Below, in pieces: positions 47,371 through 58,069 of a stretch of DNA of 64,000 bases (position 1 is its first letter; every line of letters starts with the position of its first letter). The translations under genes were made by a program, and so were the position numbers. Source of the stretch: Marisa cornuarietis (taxonomy: Eukaryota; Mollusca; Gastropoda; Architaenioglossa; Ampullariidae); assembly GCA_004794655.1 (NCBI GenBank), contig SMMW01000125.1:1753501-1817500 (forward strand), given 5' to 3'. The notes under the pieces are model-generated. The model did no database searches. It was not told the DNA's origin and was given only the letters and a program-made list of their open reading frames with translations.

Positions 47371-49982
47371 CACACACTCACACGACTACACATACACAGA
47401 CACTCACATATAAATACACACACACACACACATCATCTGCCGACGTTTTCTGTCTCCTGTCCATCTCAATAATAAAAGCATGTTTGTGACAGTCTGGTTG
47501 ACTGTCGGTTCATGTTTAGTCTTTCGTGCACTCCTCCTCCTCCTCCTCATCATCATCATCATCATCTCGGGTCATTGCTCATGTCAAGCACTGCACGTCA
47601 TTATGTGACGTCACGTTGTCATGGTTACCCGCGTGTTGACACGGAACAGAGTTTCATGACAAACACGTGGAATCTTACGGTCGTTACAACTGGACAAAGT
47701 CTTTCAGTTGCACGTAAAATATACATGTGGCTGTCAGTCTGTTCGTCTGTCTGTGACTCTTAGCAGACATTTAATAAAATTGTCGTCGGACAACAGTTTG
47801 TTACACACGACGTCCGTCGTCTACCAGACAAAACGATGATGTCGCTCATCAAAGTTTCCGCGATTAGGGGACAAAGGACCTGACGACCGTCAGCATGAAT
47901 TGAGATCACGTGATGTTACCTCCTCCTCAAACCTTTATTCCTCCATTGATGTAGTTTCACCTTCAACCAAGGAAAAAGAGATGTAAGTAATTTAATGACT
48001 GTATACCAGAGACGAACTGTTGGTCACAGTGTTACATAGAGTGTATCACTATTGTCAGGAACCAGCCGGTTCAAGGCCAGAGCAAAATGGTCCAGTCCTA
48101 AATTTAATTAAAGAGGGTCCGCGATCGCCCTTCCGCACTACTAAACAGTCGAGTGGACAATAGGGCTAAAGGTGTTTTTACAACCGATGGTCGACCTCTG
48201 GTATCAGTAGGTGAGTAGGGCCTGGGAACTGGCCGGTTATGTAAGAACGACCACTGAGTGTCGCCTAGGGGGGTAGATTGTTAATTGAGAACCCAGCGCA
48301 TGTAGCCATGACAATGGGGGTTGTTGTCCTTGCTGCAGACGGACCGTTGGTGCCGAGCGAGGAAAGCTGACGATGGGGCGCGGTGGTAAGTTTAGTCTGG
48401 GTTGATAGGTTCTGCATTGGCTAGCGAAGGTGTAGCAGACCACGTGGGTAGGCTATAAACTGATGCACCATTGGCTAGTAAAGAAGCGCATGTGTCGCGA
48501 GCGAATATGAGAGCGCAAGAGCCAATGGGAGACCACTGACACACCTGACCACGTGAATAAAGAAATGAGAGAAGAAAAGTGGCTTTTTCGCTCCAACCCT
48601 CGAAGGAGGTAGATGTGTGTACCGCCAAGTGGGTGCCGGGTACCAGAGGTCGGCGTTGGTCCATCTCTATGTACAGTGGCCTGTATTTCCACAGTTAGTA
48701 TCACTCGGGTCTAGTGGTGCGATAACGGGATCACGGAGGACATCCTGACAGGGAGAGGAAGATCGTCCGCTCTGAGCCAGGAGCGTATGTAACCGAGTGA
48801 GTGAAGGCGACGGGTCTCAGGAGACGGAACTACACCTGTCGTAGGTTCAGAGGTCTGGGGACAGGGTTCCTGGGGAAGCAGGCCAGAGAGAGAGAGAGCC
48901 AGAGTCACGGCGGGAAGAGGGCGACACGAGTCGTCAGGAATTAGGCCTGTAAGGTTTGATGTGAGCGAGAGTTACTTGCCCTTACTTGAGGTAAACAAAC
49001 ACGATCAAGACTAAGCGGCTGTGTGCTGTCAGTGAGACAGCATCGCATTTTTAAGCATTTAAAAGCCGTTTTCACACGATTTTTTTCTGTGAAAAATACA
49101 TGGTCATATTATGTGGAATAATCTACATTCATTTGGTTTTTTTATTATTTTTTAGCTGACATAAATCAACACAACTTACTAAAAGTCCCTATACTGTCAC
49201 AGTTGTAATTCGCTTACATAGTTACTGATAGTAAGTGGCGCCAACTCAAAGAATACCGTCTCATTGCCTTCAAGACTTTTATGTAGGTTAGTACAAACTA
49301 TTGGCCACACCAGCTGTATGTGCCTGTTATTTAATAGCAATAACAGTCGAAAAAAATACTTATCTTATTCTATGAATATTTTATTTCATGGAAAGGCTGT
49401 TCATTTTGTACGGTTTGTTCAAAACAAGCATAAAATATTTCATAGAAAGGAAATAGAAAAACAAAATAGAAAAAAGAATTAATTACAGACTGCATCTTGC
49501 AGTACCCCAAATTTAGTCATTTTCTGACTGCAAGATCTCGTAAAAACTGGTAATATAAAATACTAACATATCAGTTTAATTAATTTTGATAGGTGGTCCT
49601 TTCACTCACACTACTTCTCTAAAGTTACAAAAACCTACATTTATCCTTCAAGTCATAAGCTTAGTTTCTTTTTGTCTGTTTGGGTACGAATCGCGTGATA
49701 GTCAATTATTTTAAGAATGTTAAATCACTATTGTTAAATAAAACCCTTTGGTGACTTTTGAAAATGAATCAAGGTAAAGAGATAATTAACACAAGATTCA
49801 AGGAGAGTTTTGTTAAGTCTAAAAAGGTCATAAAGTTGGACAGTTTGCAGTGCACGGGTTCAATGCTTATTTGCAAACTATCTGCAAATTTAAATTTATG
49901 GTTACTTCTGAAAAGATATTTTAGCTTGTTTTTTACTTAGCACTTTTATGTTGCTTATTTGTCTCTTACTTTTGCATATGCA

Positions 49983-50016
<34 letters not shown>

Positions 50017-53000
50017 TCACTCGGTGCAACACACACACACACACCACTCAGTGCAACACACACACACACACTGGTTGATAGAAACACATAGATCTTCATC
50101 AAGTTATTCATTTACACATATAGATGTTTGTCAGTTTTTTTTCAATTGTCACTTGTATTGTTTGACAGAAAGAGCAGCATCTCTGATGCTACAGATCTCT
50201 TGTTCAAATCATATATCATCAATGTACTGTTTTTATGTTCTATTGTAAAAGTAGCTGTCTAGGAAATGTTAAAAGATGTTTGGAAAGAAGCCTGGAACTT
50301 AGTTCCCATCTGTTTGAATCCTGCAGTTAGGATAAACTAACCGTTTTGTGTTTGGTTTTGATAAGCCTTATGAATTTTTATTAAAGTTAAACTTTAGGAG
50401 GACTATTAAAATCATCAGTTATTTTTAGAGAAAAATTGTACTCCTGTCTTATATCATAACATTTTTTACTATTAATTTTAAGAGTAGAATATTCTAATTA
50501 AATGTTCATCCACCCTTAAAAACTTCTGAAATCCATAGGTCAGTTTTAATTACAGTAGGTTAAAAGTCAGGGTTCTATCTTACAGTCTCCCTGTATATAT
50601 ATATATATCTTGATTTGTATGCTTATATATGACAATCTAAACTGTGATGAACGATTAATAATGCTATATTAAATTTATATTGATTATCAATGTTTGTTAT
50701 AAATACAAAACAAGAACACACAAAGGTATAGACCTTACTTTACATCTAAAATTCAGTTCATCCGGTTTTTACTACATATTTTCCACAAAACAGGATGGAT
50801 AATATAATCTTTTAAGTAAGATATTTATATCATAGTACACAAAATTATCATCTTTATAACCACAGAGTTAGACTGATATGAATATGAGGACCCATGGTGC
50901 AAAGGCGTTGTTAAAGAATTGATACAGTGATTTCGGTATAGGCGACTCATCCATCACCTGTCGTAAACATAATTGTCATAGTTGTGTACTTGGATAAGTA
51001 ACAGAACTAGCACACATGGACTTTTAACAATTAAAAAAATGCGATCGACTTACTACTTTATTTCCACATATTGCATATGGCGCATTCAGATTTTTTAACA
51101 CTAGCTCATTAATGTCTTGGTCTTATAGTTTTCGAATCTCACGAAGCTGGCGGCTTCGTGGACGGCTTTGTTTACCCCAAGTAAGGGAAGTCACTCGCAG
51201 GTGATGACGTCAACTTTACAGGCCTCATACAGCGAGTGTTCAGTGGACCATCCCAGTGACAAGCGCTGAAGCAGTTCGAGTGGGTTCAGGGACTGGTGGT
51301 TTGTAAGCGGACTGCGGGTCCGGGTCGTATGTATATTCCGTGTAACATCTGATGTTGTTTGTGTATGAACGGAAGTAGCTCAACTCTTGATTGATCCTTG
51401 TATCCACATGGAATGTCATTATTATCCTCTGATCTTTTCACTCTTCTGTCTGTTCAGTCAACAAGTGAATGGCACTCACTGTAACAGCAAACACTTTGAG
51501 TGGCAAAAGTCAAACTGTCATCAATGTTGAGAAGGACAAGTGGAGGGTAACATGAAGTAAAGAGAGAGACTGACAATCAAACATAACAGTTACAATAGAT
51601 GAGAACTCTCTCGTGTCTCACCTGGGTGTCAATGTACTGATGGTCTTCTCTCTCACCTGACAGTCTGACACTCGCCCTTCGTATTCACAAGACACGCGTG
51701 TCATGACAATGATACAAGTCACTTCAGTCCAGCTTATAACGGAGACTCCTATTACTGCTGATCATATGTCACATCATGTACAATATTCTTTCTCTCTACT
51801 TTCTCTCCATCTCACATCTCAATAAACAAAGACAGTCAGTCTTTAAGATGTTGAGGTCAGAGACTTGAGGTCAGTTAGTCTTTGTGTCACTCAACTGTCG
51901 TCTGCTTCACTTCATGGCACAACATTAGGAAAATGTCAGCCGACCATGAAATCAGCTTTTTAAGGTTTGGCTTTCATCTTGCTACACATCATCACATTTT
52001 TCTTTCCACCAGAATCAAGAGGATGGGAGGTGTCGTCAGTAAGTGACAGTGTCAGTGTAGTTTGTAACAATAACCTGTTTATTCCAACGGTTTTGCTATA
52101 AATATCTTGTGTTCTTCCCATGTGTGTGTGTGTGTGTGTGTGTGACTAGATTCTGTGGTCCGGCGACAACAGTGAGTGTGCCATGTACAAGTCCTCCACG
52201 TGTGAGTGTCAAGACCCTGGGTCAGGCCGTGTGGTGTACAGGAGAGTGCTATACTGCTGTAATAACACTCTTCCCGGAGCAACTTCACCTGCTCAACACG
52301 GCGCCTCCCACACTCTTTGTCACCGGACCGCCCGGCACAGGTAAAACCCTGGTGCTGCTGATGACGGGTAGAAAATGGCTGCGATGTGGTCACGACGTCT
52401 ACATTGTGAGTACTTTGTATGCGAGTCGTGCAGCGTGCATCATGTTGTACCACCTGTTGCTGCAGACAGTAAACACACAACAGTCAGCAGGTGTATCACC
52501 CGGTCAGCCTCACCTCCTGCTGTATGATTTTGATGACGATAAAGACGTGGAGAAGGCCGTCAACGACTTGTCACAGGTGGCGAGCGGAGGGTCGTTGTAC
52601 GTCATCGCTGATGAAGTGTCGAGGTGAGTAGTACAGCGTGTGATGTGATGATAGACACACAGGTAGATGGCGCTCGCTTGTATCTCATCATCACCACCAG
52701 GTGTGTAACAGGTGATAATTCCTCAATGGTTGTCACACCTGATGGAGGTGTTGTGATGCAGGTAAAAGTAGATTTGTTGTTACATCGGCTGTTACACAGA
52801 TTGTGTAGCAACACGTGTCATTATTATGACGTCATTTACAGAGCGTGTGTTCAGACGTCATGAATTGATGACGTCACACAATACACACAAACATAAACAC
52901 ACATATTAGTGACAGTACACAGTGTAACACGTGTATCTCAGTCTCTGTAACACTCATGTCTGTGACAGTAAGTTCCAGACTGTGTGTGACAAGCTGCTGA

Positions 53001-53827
53001 CACAAGTTCCTCGTCTCCATCTTTGGGCGGCAAGTTGTTACCATGGATACGCACCCGCCGGCTGGCAAGTGGAATATTTAACCAGACCCCTCCGCTCTCC
53101 ACCGGCCGTCGTCAGGGAAGTCGAGCAGAACATGTATATCACTAAGTATGGTCGTGTCCAGTCGTACAGTGAGCGTGGTGTGCCCGACCACACAGACGGC
53201 CCGCCAGTCACACGACTGTATCACCGAGGTCAGGGTCACTCAGGTGACAGCCCACGTGACTGTGTCACGTGCGGTCGTGAGGTGGTCAGCTTCCTACGCA
53301 GTCTCCGTGTTGGTGTTACGGGTAGGTGTGGGTATTGTGTAGTGTAACGTCTGTTGACAGGTGAACAGGTAACGGTGTGATAATAACAAGCAGGTGAGAA
53401 ACAGTCTGGTGAAGAAGACAGTGTGTTAGTCACGTGTGTCTGTCATGTCATGTGTGTCTGTCATGTCATGTGTGTCTGTCATGTCATGTGTGTAGCACTC
53501 TAGTAGTGTACTTAGTTATTTCTGTAGTTGTGTAGACTGTAGAGGGCACTACGGTCGTCTGACCCACACAGTGCGGGTAAGGTAAAGGTAAAAGATCATC
53601 ACAAACCCTTGTCCGGTGGTTGTAGAGTGAGGGGTTAGAGACCCCACTTTCCTCGGGGCCAGCATTTACATGAGGTGGTGCACAACCCTCTAAGGAGTCA
53701 GGTAACCATTCCCGTCAGCTGAGTCGACTGGGGAAAGTTTGCTTATCGGGAATTGAACCAGAGAACTGTTGGTTCGGACGCCAGCGCTCTAACCACTCGG
53801 CCATCCGCTTCCCCTGTGGATGTGTAA

Positions 53828-53892
<65 letters not shown>

Positions 53893-54437
53893 CATGTGAT
53901 GATGTCACTGTTTATATTCATGTGTCTGTCAGTGTGTACGTAGACATCAGGGACACACGTGTTGTTACATGTCACCATGTGATGATGTCACTGTTTATAT
54001 CCATGTGTCTGTCAGTGTGTACGCTCTGTCTCTGACATGTGACTTACACAAGAAACTCACTTTGAATGTTAACAGAGAATGTCACCACAACAGCCACGAC
54101 CGTCACCTCCACCAATGGCGACACAACACCACCCTGTCTACAGTGGAGAGACGTGCTGGTGTTGTACTGGTCTACAGTTATTGACATGTATACAGTTAGT
54201 GACAACTCGGGTATGGTGGAGGCGTTTAAAGAAGCGGGTATCCCAGTGCGGGTGATGAAGGATGATGATATCGAGGACGTGGTCACGGCCCGCAGTGACG
54301 TGGTGTGGGTGGCTGATGGAGATCGTGTTCATGGTCTGGAGAGAAAAGTCGTCGTCTGTCTGTGTGATGATTATCATTTTGCCCGACTTCACTTCATGTC
54401 CCGCTGTACGTCACAACTTGTGATTGTCTCCTGGTGA
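43022..54437 (+). CDS. Copy 2: KH - nuclease - SF1 helicase-type gene
   Basis: Eight exons: 43022-43054, 43272-43377, 43747-43910, 44143-44889, 46015-46223, 52150-52623, 52969-53321 and 54076-54437. All have GT/AG ends, and phases 0, 1, 0, 0, 2, 2, 1 give exactly 2448 nt and 815 residues. Residues 12-27 form a Gly-rich linker. Residues 28-97 form a KH-like fold. Residues 102-350 hold the PD-(D/E)XK/NERD-like nuclease domain (candidate D257, E271, K273). Residues 420-815 form an SF1 helicase-type ATPase (Q-motif-like 462-464, Walker A 479-486, Walker B 570-575, LTRPLRS 615-621, DCVTCG 675-680, GLERKVVV 782-789, MSRCTSQLVIV 803-813). There is no signal peptide or membrane segment. I know of no named gene with this order. 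DNA2 and bacterial NERD-helicases share the nuclease-before-helicase layout but not the KH part. A role in binding and degrading foreign or aberrant nucleic acid is inference. The start ATG is chosen because copy 1 has an ATG exon with the same SSAPQQ end. Confidence 0.8.
43090..43153. repeat. (ATC)n microsatellite in intron 1 of copy 2
   Basis: About 21 ATC units. Confidence 0.95.
43272..43377 (+). CDS. Copy 2 exon 2: Gly-rich linker and first KH strand
   Basis: The exon follows a (CA)n acceptor and ends GATACAG|gtgggc in phase 1. It encodes PPTGGGGRQSSTGGGG, then VKVYLHAVTDEEAELLTDT, the probable first strand and helix of the KH-like domain. No counterpart was found in copy 1, where the interval between exon 1 and the KH relic is under 90 bp. 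Confidence 0.72.
43747..43910 (+). CDS. Copy 2 exon 3: KH-like domain
   Basis: The exon starts after tgtattttag and ends TTCACAG|gtttgt. The peptide has LEEVKKMSGADVEMNPN (helix, then strand), PVPGMKILNIRG (strand) and SQIEAAVRLISQ (helix). That is the beta-alpha order at the end of type I KH domains. The usual GXXG loop is not visible. The corresponding stretch is rich in Asp, Thr and Asn, so RNA binding may be altered. Confidence 0.68.
44143..44889 (+). CDS. Copy 2 exon 4: PD-(D/E)XK / NERD-like nuclease domain
   Basis: This exon of 249 codons is phase 0 on both sides. Catalytic-type residues are the Asp of GDFDVLL and E-V-K of VVCEVKAFG, followed by a long helix (RKKLNEAMSQLDKAAAML). It differs from copy 1 only at scattered positions. 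Most differences are at the exon edges (ETLSEQ against GRLSDQ, DTQLTQ against DNLLIE). Confidence 0.75.
45265..45930 (-). mobile_element. LTR-like insertion in intron 4 of copy 2
   Basis: The corresponding intron of copy 1 is about 650 bp shorter. The insertion is CG-rich, begins TGTTACGG on the plus strand, and is flanked by CTGAG at 45260-45264 and 45931-45935, a possible 5-bp target-site duplication. Read on the minus strand it has a TATATAAGC box near 45695-45703 and an AATAAAGC signal near 45411-45418, the layout of a solo LTR. The minus-strand 5' end does not begin with TG at the proposed boundary, so the exact limits are unsure. Confidence 0.5.
46015..46223 (+). CDS. Copy 2 exon 5 (linker)
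   Basis: This exon of 209 nt is one codon longer than in copy 1 (DSQNMTSHVYRRL against ASHMTPQVYKTL). It ends GCCAG|gtgagt in phase 2, which joins to exon 6 to make an Arg codon. Confidence 0.75.
47328..47441. repeat. CT/CA compound microsatellite
   Basis: (CT)n runs into (CA)n and degenerate ACAT/ACAC repeats. Confidence 0.9.
48690..48910 (-). repeat. Dispersed repeat, inverted partner of 59470-59665
   Basis: On the minus strand it reads CCTGTCCCCAGACCTCTGAA, then GAGACCCGTCGCCTTCACTC and GATCTTCCTCTCCC. The plus strand at 59495-59650 reads the same with scattered changes. The element is unidentified. CG-rich sequence continues to about 48060. Confidence 0.55.
51430..51840. repeat. Intron 5 segment shared with copy 1
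   Basis: Near-identical to 18400-18825. It ends at AATAAACAAAGACA, after which the two copies diverge up to the exon 6 acceptor. Confidence 0.85.
52150..52623 (+). CDS. Copy 2 exon 6: SF1 helicase-type ATPase core
   Basis: The exon follows a (GT)n-GACTAG acceptor. Walker A GPPGTGKT and Walker B VIADE are intact. Differences from copy 1 cluster after motif Ia (YIVSTLYASRAA against YVVSTWWGSRAA) and in the acidic stretch before Walker B (LLYDFDDDKDVEKA against LHFDLNDGNDVDKA). The flanking sequence is otherwise nearly the same. Confidence 0.8.
52969..53321 (+). CDS. Copy 2 exon 7: helicase middle part with Cys pair
   Basis: Same length and phases as copy 1 exon 7. The 345-bp intron before it is also the same length in both copies. 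TGACGTCA palindromes occur in that intron in both copies (19554-19561 and 19596-19603 in copy 1). The residues HRGQGHSG and DCVTCGREV are kept. Confidence 0.78.
53577..53817 (-). mobile_element. tRNA-derived SINE in intron 7 of copy 2
   Basis: On the minus strand the head reads GGAAGCGGATGGCCGAGTGG (A-box region at 53787-53803), followed by a B-box-like GGTTCAATTCC (53749-53759), as in Ser/Leu-type tRNA genes. A body follows with GGGAATGGTTACCTGACTCC and GCCCCGAGGAAAGTGGGGTC, and a (TTACC)n tail at 53577-53590. It is not a working tRNA gene: the acceptor stem does not close. A second copy lies at 29086-29290. Confidence 0.72.
53837..53892. repeat. (CA)n microsatellite in intron 7 of copy 2
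   Basis: Matches the location of the CA tract in copy 1. The sequence just after it (CACCATGTGATGATGTCACT) is duplicated at 53974-54020. Confidence 0.93.
54076..54437 (+). CDS. Copy 2 exon 8: helicase C-terminal part
   Basis: The exon starts after TGTTAACAG and ends at TGA 54435-54437. It is 21 nt longer than copy 1, from an in-frame duplication of the TACAGTTA-TGACA region (YWSTVIDMYTVSDNSG against YRSTVSDNSG). The motif V and VI-like sequences are intact. The last residues differ (VSW against VF). Confidence 0.78.
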
Positions 54438-54474
54438 CGACAAACTGATGGTCATCTGACGTCATCACCTGTGT

Positions 54475-56564
54475 AACTGTGTGTGTGTGAACACTATTCT
54501 TTGTATTGCTGTGCGTGTGACTGTGTGTTTATGATTGCTGTGTGTGTGAGTGTGTGTGTGACTATGTGTGTGCACACTATTCTATGTATTGCTGTGTGTA
54601 GGACTGTGTGTGAGTGTGTGTGTGTGTGTGTGACTATGTGTGTGACTGTGTGTGTGAGTGTGCACACTAATCTATGTATTGCTGTGTGTGTAGGACTGTG
54701 TGTGTATGACTGTGTGTGTGTGAGTGTGTGTGTGGGGGGGCCTCTGTGTGTGTATGACTTTGTGTGTGAGTGTGCACACTATTCTATGTATTGCTGTGTG
54801 TGTGAGTGTGTGTGACTATGTGTGTGTGTGCACACTATTCTATGTATTGCTGTGTGTAGAACTGTGTTTGTGAGTGTGTGTGTGTGACTATGTGTGTGAC
54901 TGTGTGTGTGTGACTATGTGTGTGACTGTGTGTGTGTGTGTGTGAGTGTGCACACTAATCTATGTATTGCTGTGTGTGTACGACTGTATGTGTATGACTG
55001 TGTGTGTGAGTGTGTGTATGACTGTGTGTTTCGGGGGGGGGGACTCTGTGTGAGTGTGTGTATGTGTGTGTGCACACTATTCTATGTATAACTGTGTGTG
55101 AGTGTGTGTATGTGTGTGTATAACTGTGTGTGTATGTGTTTATGACTGTGTGTGACTGTGTGTGTGGGTGAGTGTGCACACTAATCTATGTATTGCTCTG
55201 TGTGTGGGACTGTGTGTGTGAGTGTGTGTCTGGCTGTGTGTGTGTGAGTGTGAACACTAATCTATGCACTGCTCTCTGTGTGGGACTGTGTGTATGTGCT
55301 CTGTGTGTGTGAGTGTGTGTATGACTCTGTGTATGACTGTGTGTGTGTGTGTGCACACTATTCTATGTATTGCTATATGTGTATGACTGTGTGTGACTGT
55401 GTGTGTGACTGTGTGTATGACTGTGTGTGACTGTGTGTGTGACTGTGTGTGAGTGTGCACACTATTCTATGTATTCCTATGTGTGTATGACTGTGTGTCT
55501 GAGTGTGTGACTGTGTGTGTGACTATGTGTGTGACTGTGTGTGTGAGTGTGCACACTAATCTATCTATTGCTGTGTGTGTAGGACTGTGTGTATGACTGT
55601 GTGTGAGACTCTGTGTGTGTATGACTGTGTGTGTGTGAGACTCTGTGTGTGTATGACTGTGTGTGTATGACTGTGTGTGTGTGAGACTCTGTGTGTGTAT
55701 GACTGTGTGTGTGTGTGCACACTATTCTATGTATTCCTATGTGTGTATGACTGTGTGTGTGAGTGTGTGACTGTGTGTGTGACTATGTGTGTGACTGTGT
55801 GTGTGAGTGTGCACACTAATCTATGTATTGCTGTGTTTGTAGGACTGTGTGTGTATGACTCTGTGTGTGTGTGTGCACACTATTCTATGTATTGCTGTGT
55901 GTGTGTGAGTGTGTATGACTGTGTGTGTATGACTGTGTGTGTGAGTGTGTGTGTGGTCACACTATTCTATGTATTGCTGTGTGTGTATGACTGTGTGTGT
56001 GTGTGTGTGTACACACTATTCTATGTCGATGTGCTGTGTGTGTATGACTGTGTGACTGTGTGTGTATGTGTGTGTGAGTGTACACACTATTTTATTCTAT
56101 GTGCTGTGTGTGTATGTGTGTGTGTGCACACTATTCTATGTATTGCTGTGTGTGTGACTGTGTGTGTGACTGTGTGTGTGAGTGTGCACTATTCTATGTC
56201 TATGTGCTGTGATGTGTGTGTGTATATGTGTGTATGTGTGTGTGTCTGTGTTTGTGTGTGCACACTATTCTATGACTATGTGCTGTGATGTGTGTGTGTG
56301 TATTTGTGTGTATGTGTGTGTGTGTATGACTGTGTGTATGACTGTGTGTGTGAGTGTGTGTGAGTGTGCACTATTCTATGTCTATGTGCTGTGATGTGTG
56401 TGTGTGTGTATATGTGTGTATGTGTGTGTGTGTGTGTTTGTGTGTGTGTGTGCACACTATTCTATGTCTATGTGCTGTGATGTGTGTGTTTGTGTATATG
56501 TGTGTATGTGTGTGTGTGTGTGTGTGTTTGTGTGTGTGTGTGCACACTATTCTATGTCTATGTG

Positions 56565-56602
<38 letters not shown>

Positions 56603-56632
56603 ACTATTCTATGACTATGTGCTGTATGTGTG
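54475..56632. repeat. GT-rich minisatellite array after copy 2
   Basis: Same core as the copy 1 array (CACTATTCTATGTATTGCTG, with CACTAATCTATG and TCTATGTGCTG variants). It starts about 40 bp after the stop codon and is about 2.2 kb, against 1.5 kb after copy 1. Confidence 0.9.
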
Positions 56633-56647
56633 ACTGTTGTAGTTGAT

Positions 56648-56658
56648 AAAATAAATTT
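56648..56658 (+). promoter_or_regulatory. Candidate poly(A) signal of copy 2
   Basis: AAAATAAATT lies just after the GT-rich array. If it is used, the array would lie in the 3' untranslated region. Confidence 0.3.
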
Positions 56659-56659
56659 T

Positions 56660-57680
56660 AAGCAAATTAACCTAGGCTGAACTTTTAAAAAATGAAAACA
56701 AGTGCATTTCACATGTTGGCAGACGAGCCGATCCAAAGACATCCACGGGCCGTAGTTTGCCCACCCCTGGTGTAGACTTGTAGACTAATGACAACTGCCA
56801 CGTACACTGCAAGTCCCATAAACAAGCAGAAGTGCACTTTCTTTCTGTTAACACCTATAAAGGTACCCCGCGTTCCCCGCTAAATATAGTCATCATACAT
56901 CACTGCTACTGGTCCATCTTTTGCTGTCACTTACAATGTGTTTAAATTGGCTCTCTGCTCCATTTTATATTGCATACATTGTCTACAATGAAACACGTTA
57001 GTCGCTATGCTTACCTAGTTATCTATATGTACAGAGTGCATGCCCTCGAGTTGTTTGGGTTATCACCAGACATGTTACACTAAATCCTGATTCAAATAAA
57101 GTTTGTACCGTGTGCTTTTTTTCATTTCTTCGCCTTTAGGTTTAATTGTTGCAGAAATGTTTAATATATTCATTGTTGCCAGTTTGAAATATATTAAAAT
57201 CTGATAATCTGAAACTGTTGATGTTAATCTTGTTGATGCACTGTTTAATACAATATTTTTTTTACTGCTTATGCATCTTTTGGGACCATGTGACAAGACA
57301 TATTTTTATAAAATTTGTTTTACTAAATCCATATTCTATATATAACTTCTCATGTGTATTTGATGACACTTTGATGATTTAGTTTTAAATTTCTCCATAC
57401 AATGGCATGTAGATACCTAATCACAATCCCAAAGCACATGTCTACATGGTTAGTCACTTAGTAATCTGGGTCCTTTTCCTATCCCTCGTAATGCAAAGTC
57501 AAGGTTGAATCAACTATAATTCCCATCAAATGCAGCCGTTCCATGTTTGCAGCATCAACAGCTTTTCATGCATGTGTCTGCCAATCTGCACAGTTAATTT
57601 GTGTACACTTTACAATCATTGGAGCTTTATTATTCATCGTTATTACCTTTAAAAGTTCACAACATGAAGCAGGCCACATT
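56660..57680. other. No supported gene
   Basis: AT-rich sequence with no coding exon or repeat that I recognise. Confidence 0.5.
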
Positions 57681-57683
57681 TTG

Positions 57684-57824
57684 TGGTTGGTGGCGCAGTG
57701 GCTAAAGTGCCTGTCACCAAGCCTGTGAGATTGCATGTTGTGTTTGTATCTGGGCTCCAAAAAGTGACACCTGTTTATAGGGCTGACCATCAGTGGTTTT
57801 CTCTGGGTACTCAGTTTCCTCTAC

Positions 57825-57878
<54 letters not shown>

Positions 57879-58062
57879 GCCAGCTAGAAGGAGACTAAGT
57901 GAGATATCTATGATTTGATTAAAAATGAGTGAAATTGTAAGACACATGTGATGCCTACTGATAAGTGTGTGTTCATGCAATTTCATGTATGTCATTGCCT
58001 TGAGCCTGCCTTTGTTGGTGGGATAGGGTGCTGTATAAAAGTTAGTATTATTATTTTGTTTT
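57684..58062 (+). mobile_element. tRNA-derived SINE
   Basis: The head GGTTGGTGGCGCAGTGGCTA has a tRNA A-box-like pattern, with a degenerate B box near TGTTTGTATCTGGGCTCC. The body contains GGTTTTCTCTGGGTACTC followed by GTTTCCTC, a phrase common in molluscan SINEs. The 3' end is GCCTTGAGCCTGCC, then GGTGCTGTATAAAAG and ATTATTATT. A (GT)n tract at 57826-57874 has expanded inside it. Confidence 0.65.
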
Positions 58063-58069
58063 TATGGAA

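Larger units (their letters stand above)
46224..52149 (+). other. Intron 5 of copy 2
   Basis: This is a 5.9-kb intron. It holds a CA-rich tract (47330-47441), a segment related to 13970-14012 in copy 1 (47480-47520, GTGACAGTCTGGTTGACTGT), a dispersed repeat (48711-48908), a CA tract (49980-50070), long AT-rich sequence without recognisable content (49020-51100), and the block shared with copy 1 (51430-51840). It lacks the minus-strand gene and the LINE relic found in copy 1. Confidence 0.65.

Noticed and set aside
52079..52480. A minus-strand frame of 133 codons (and its copy at 18791-19207)
   Set aside because: It is the antisense shadow of helicase exon 6. The plus-strand frame has the motifs and splice sites.
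53740..53817. A functional tRNA-Ser or tRNA-Leu gene
   Set aside because: The promoter boxes are good, but the acceptor stem does not pair and a SINE body follows, with another copy elsewhere.
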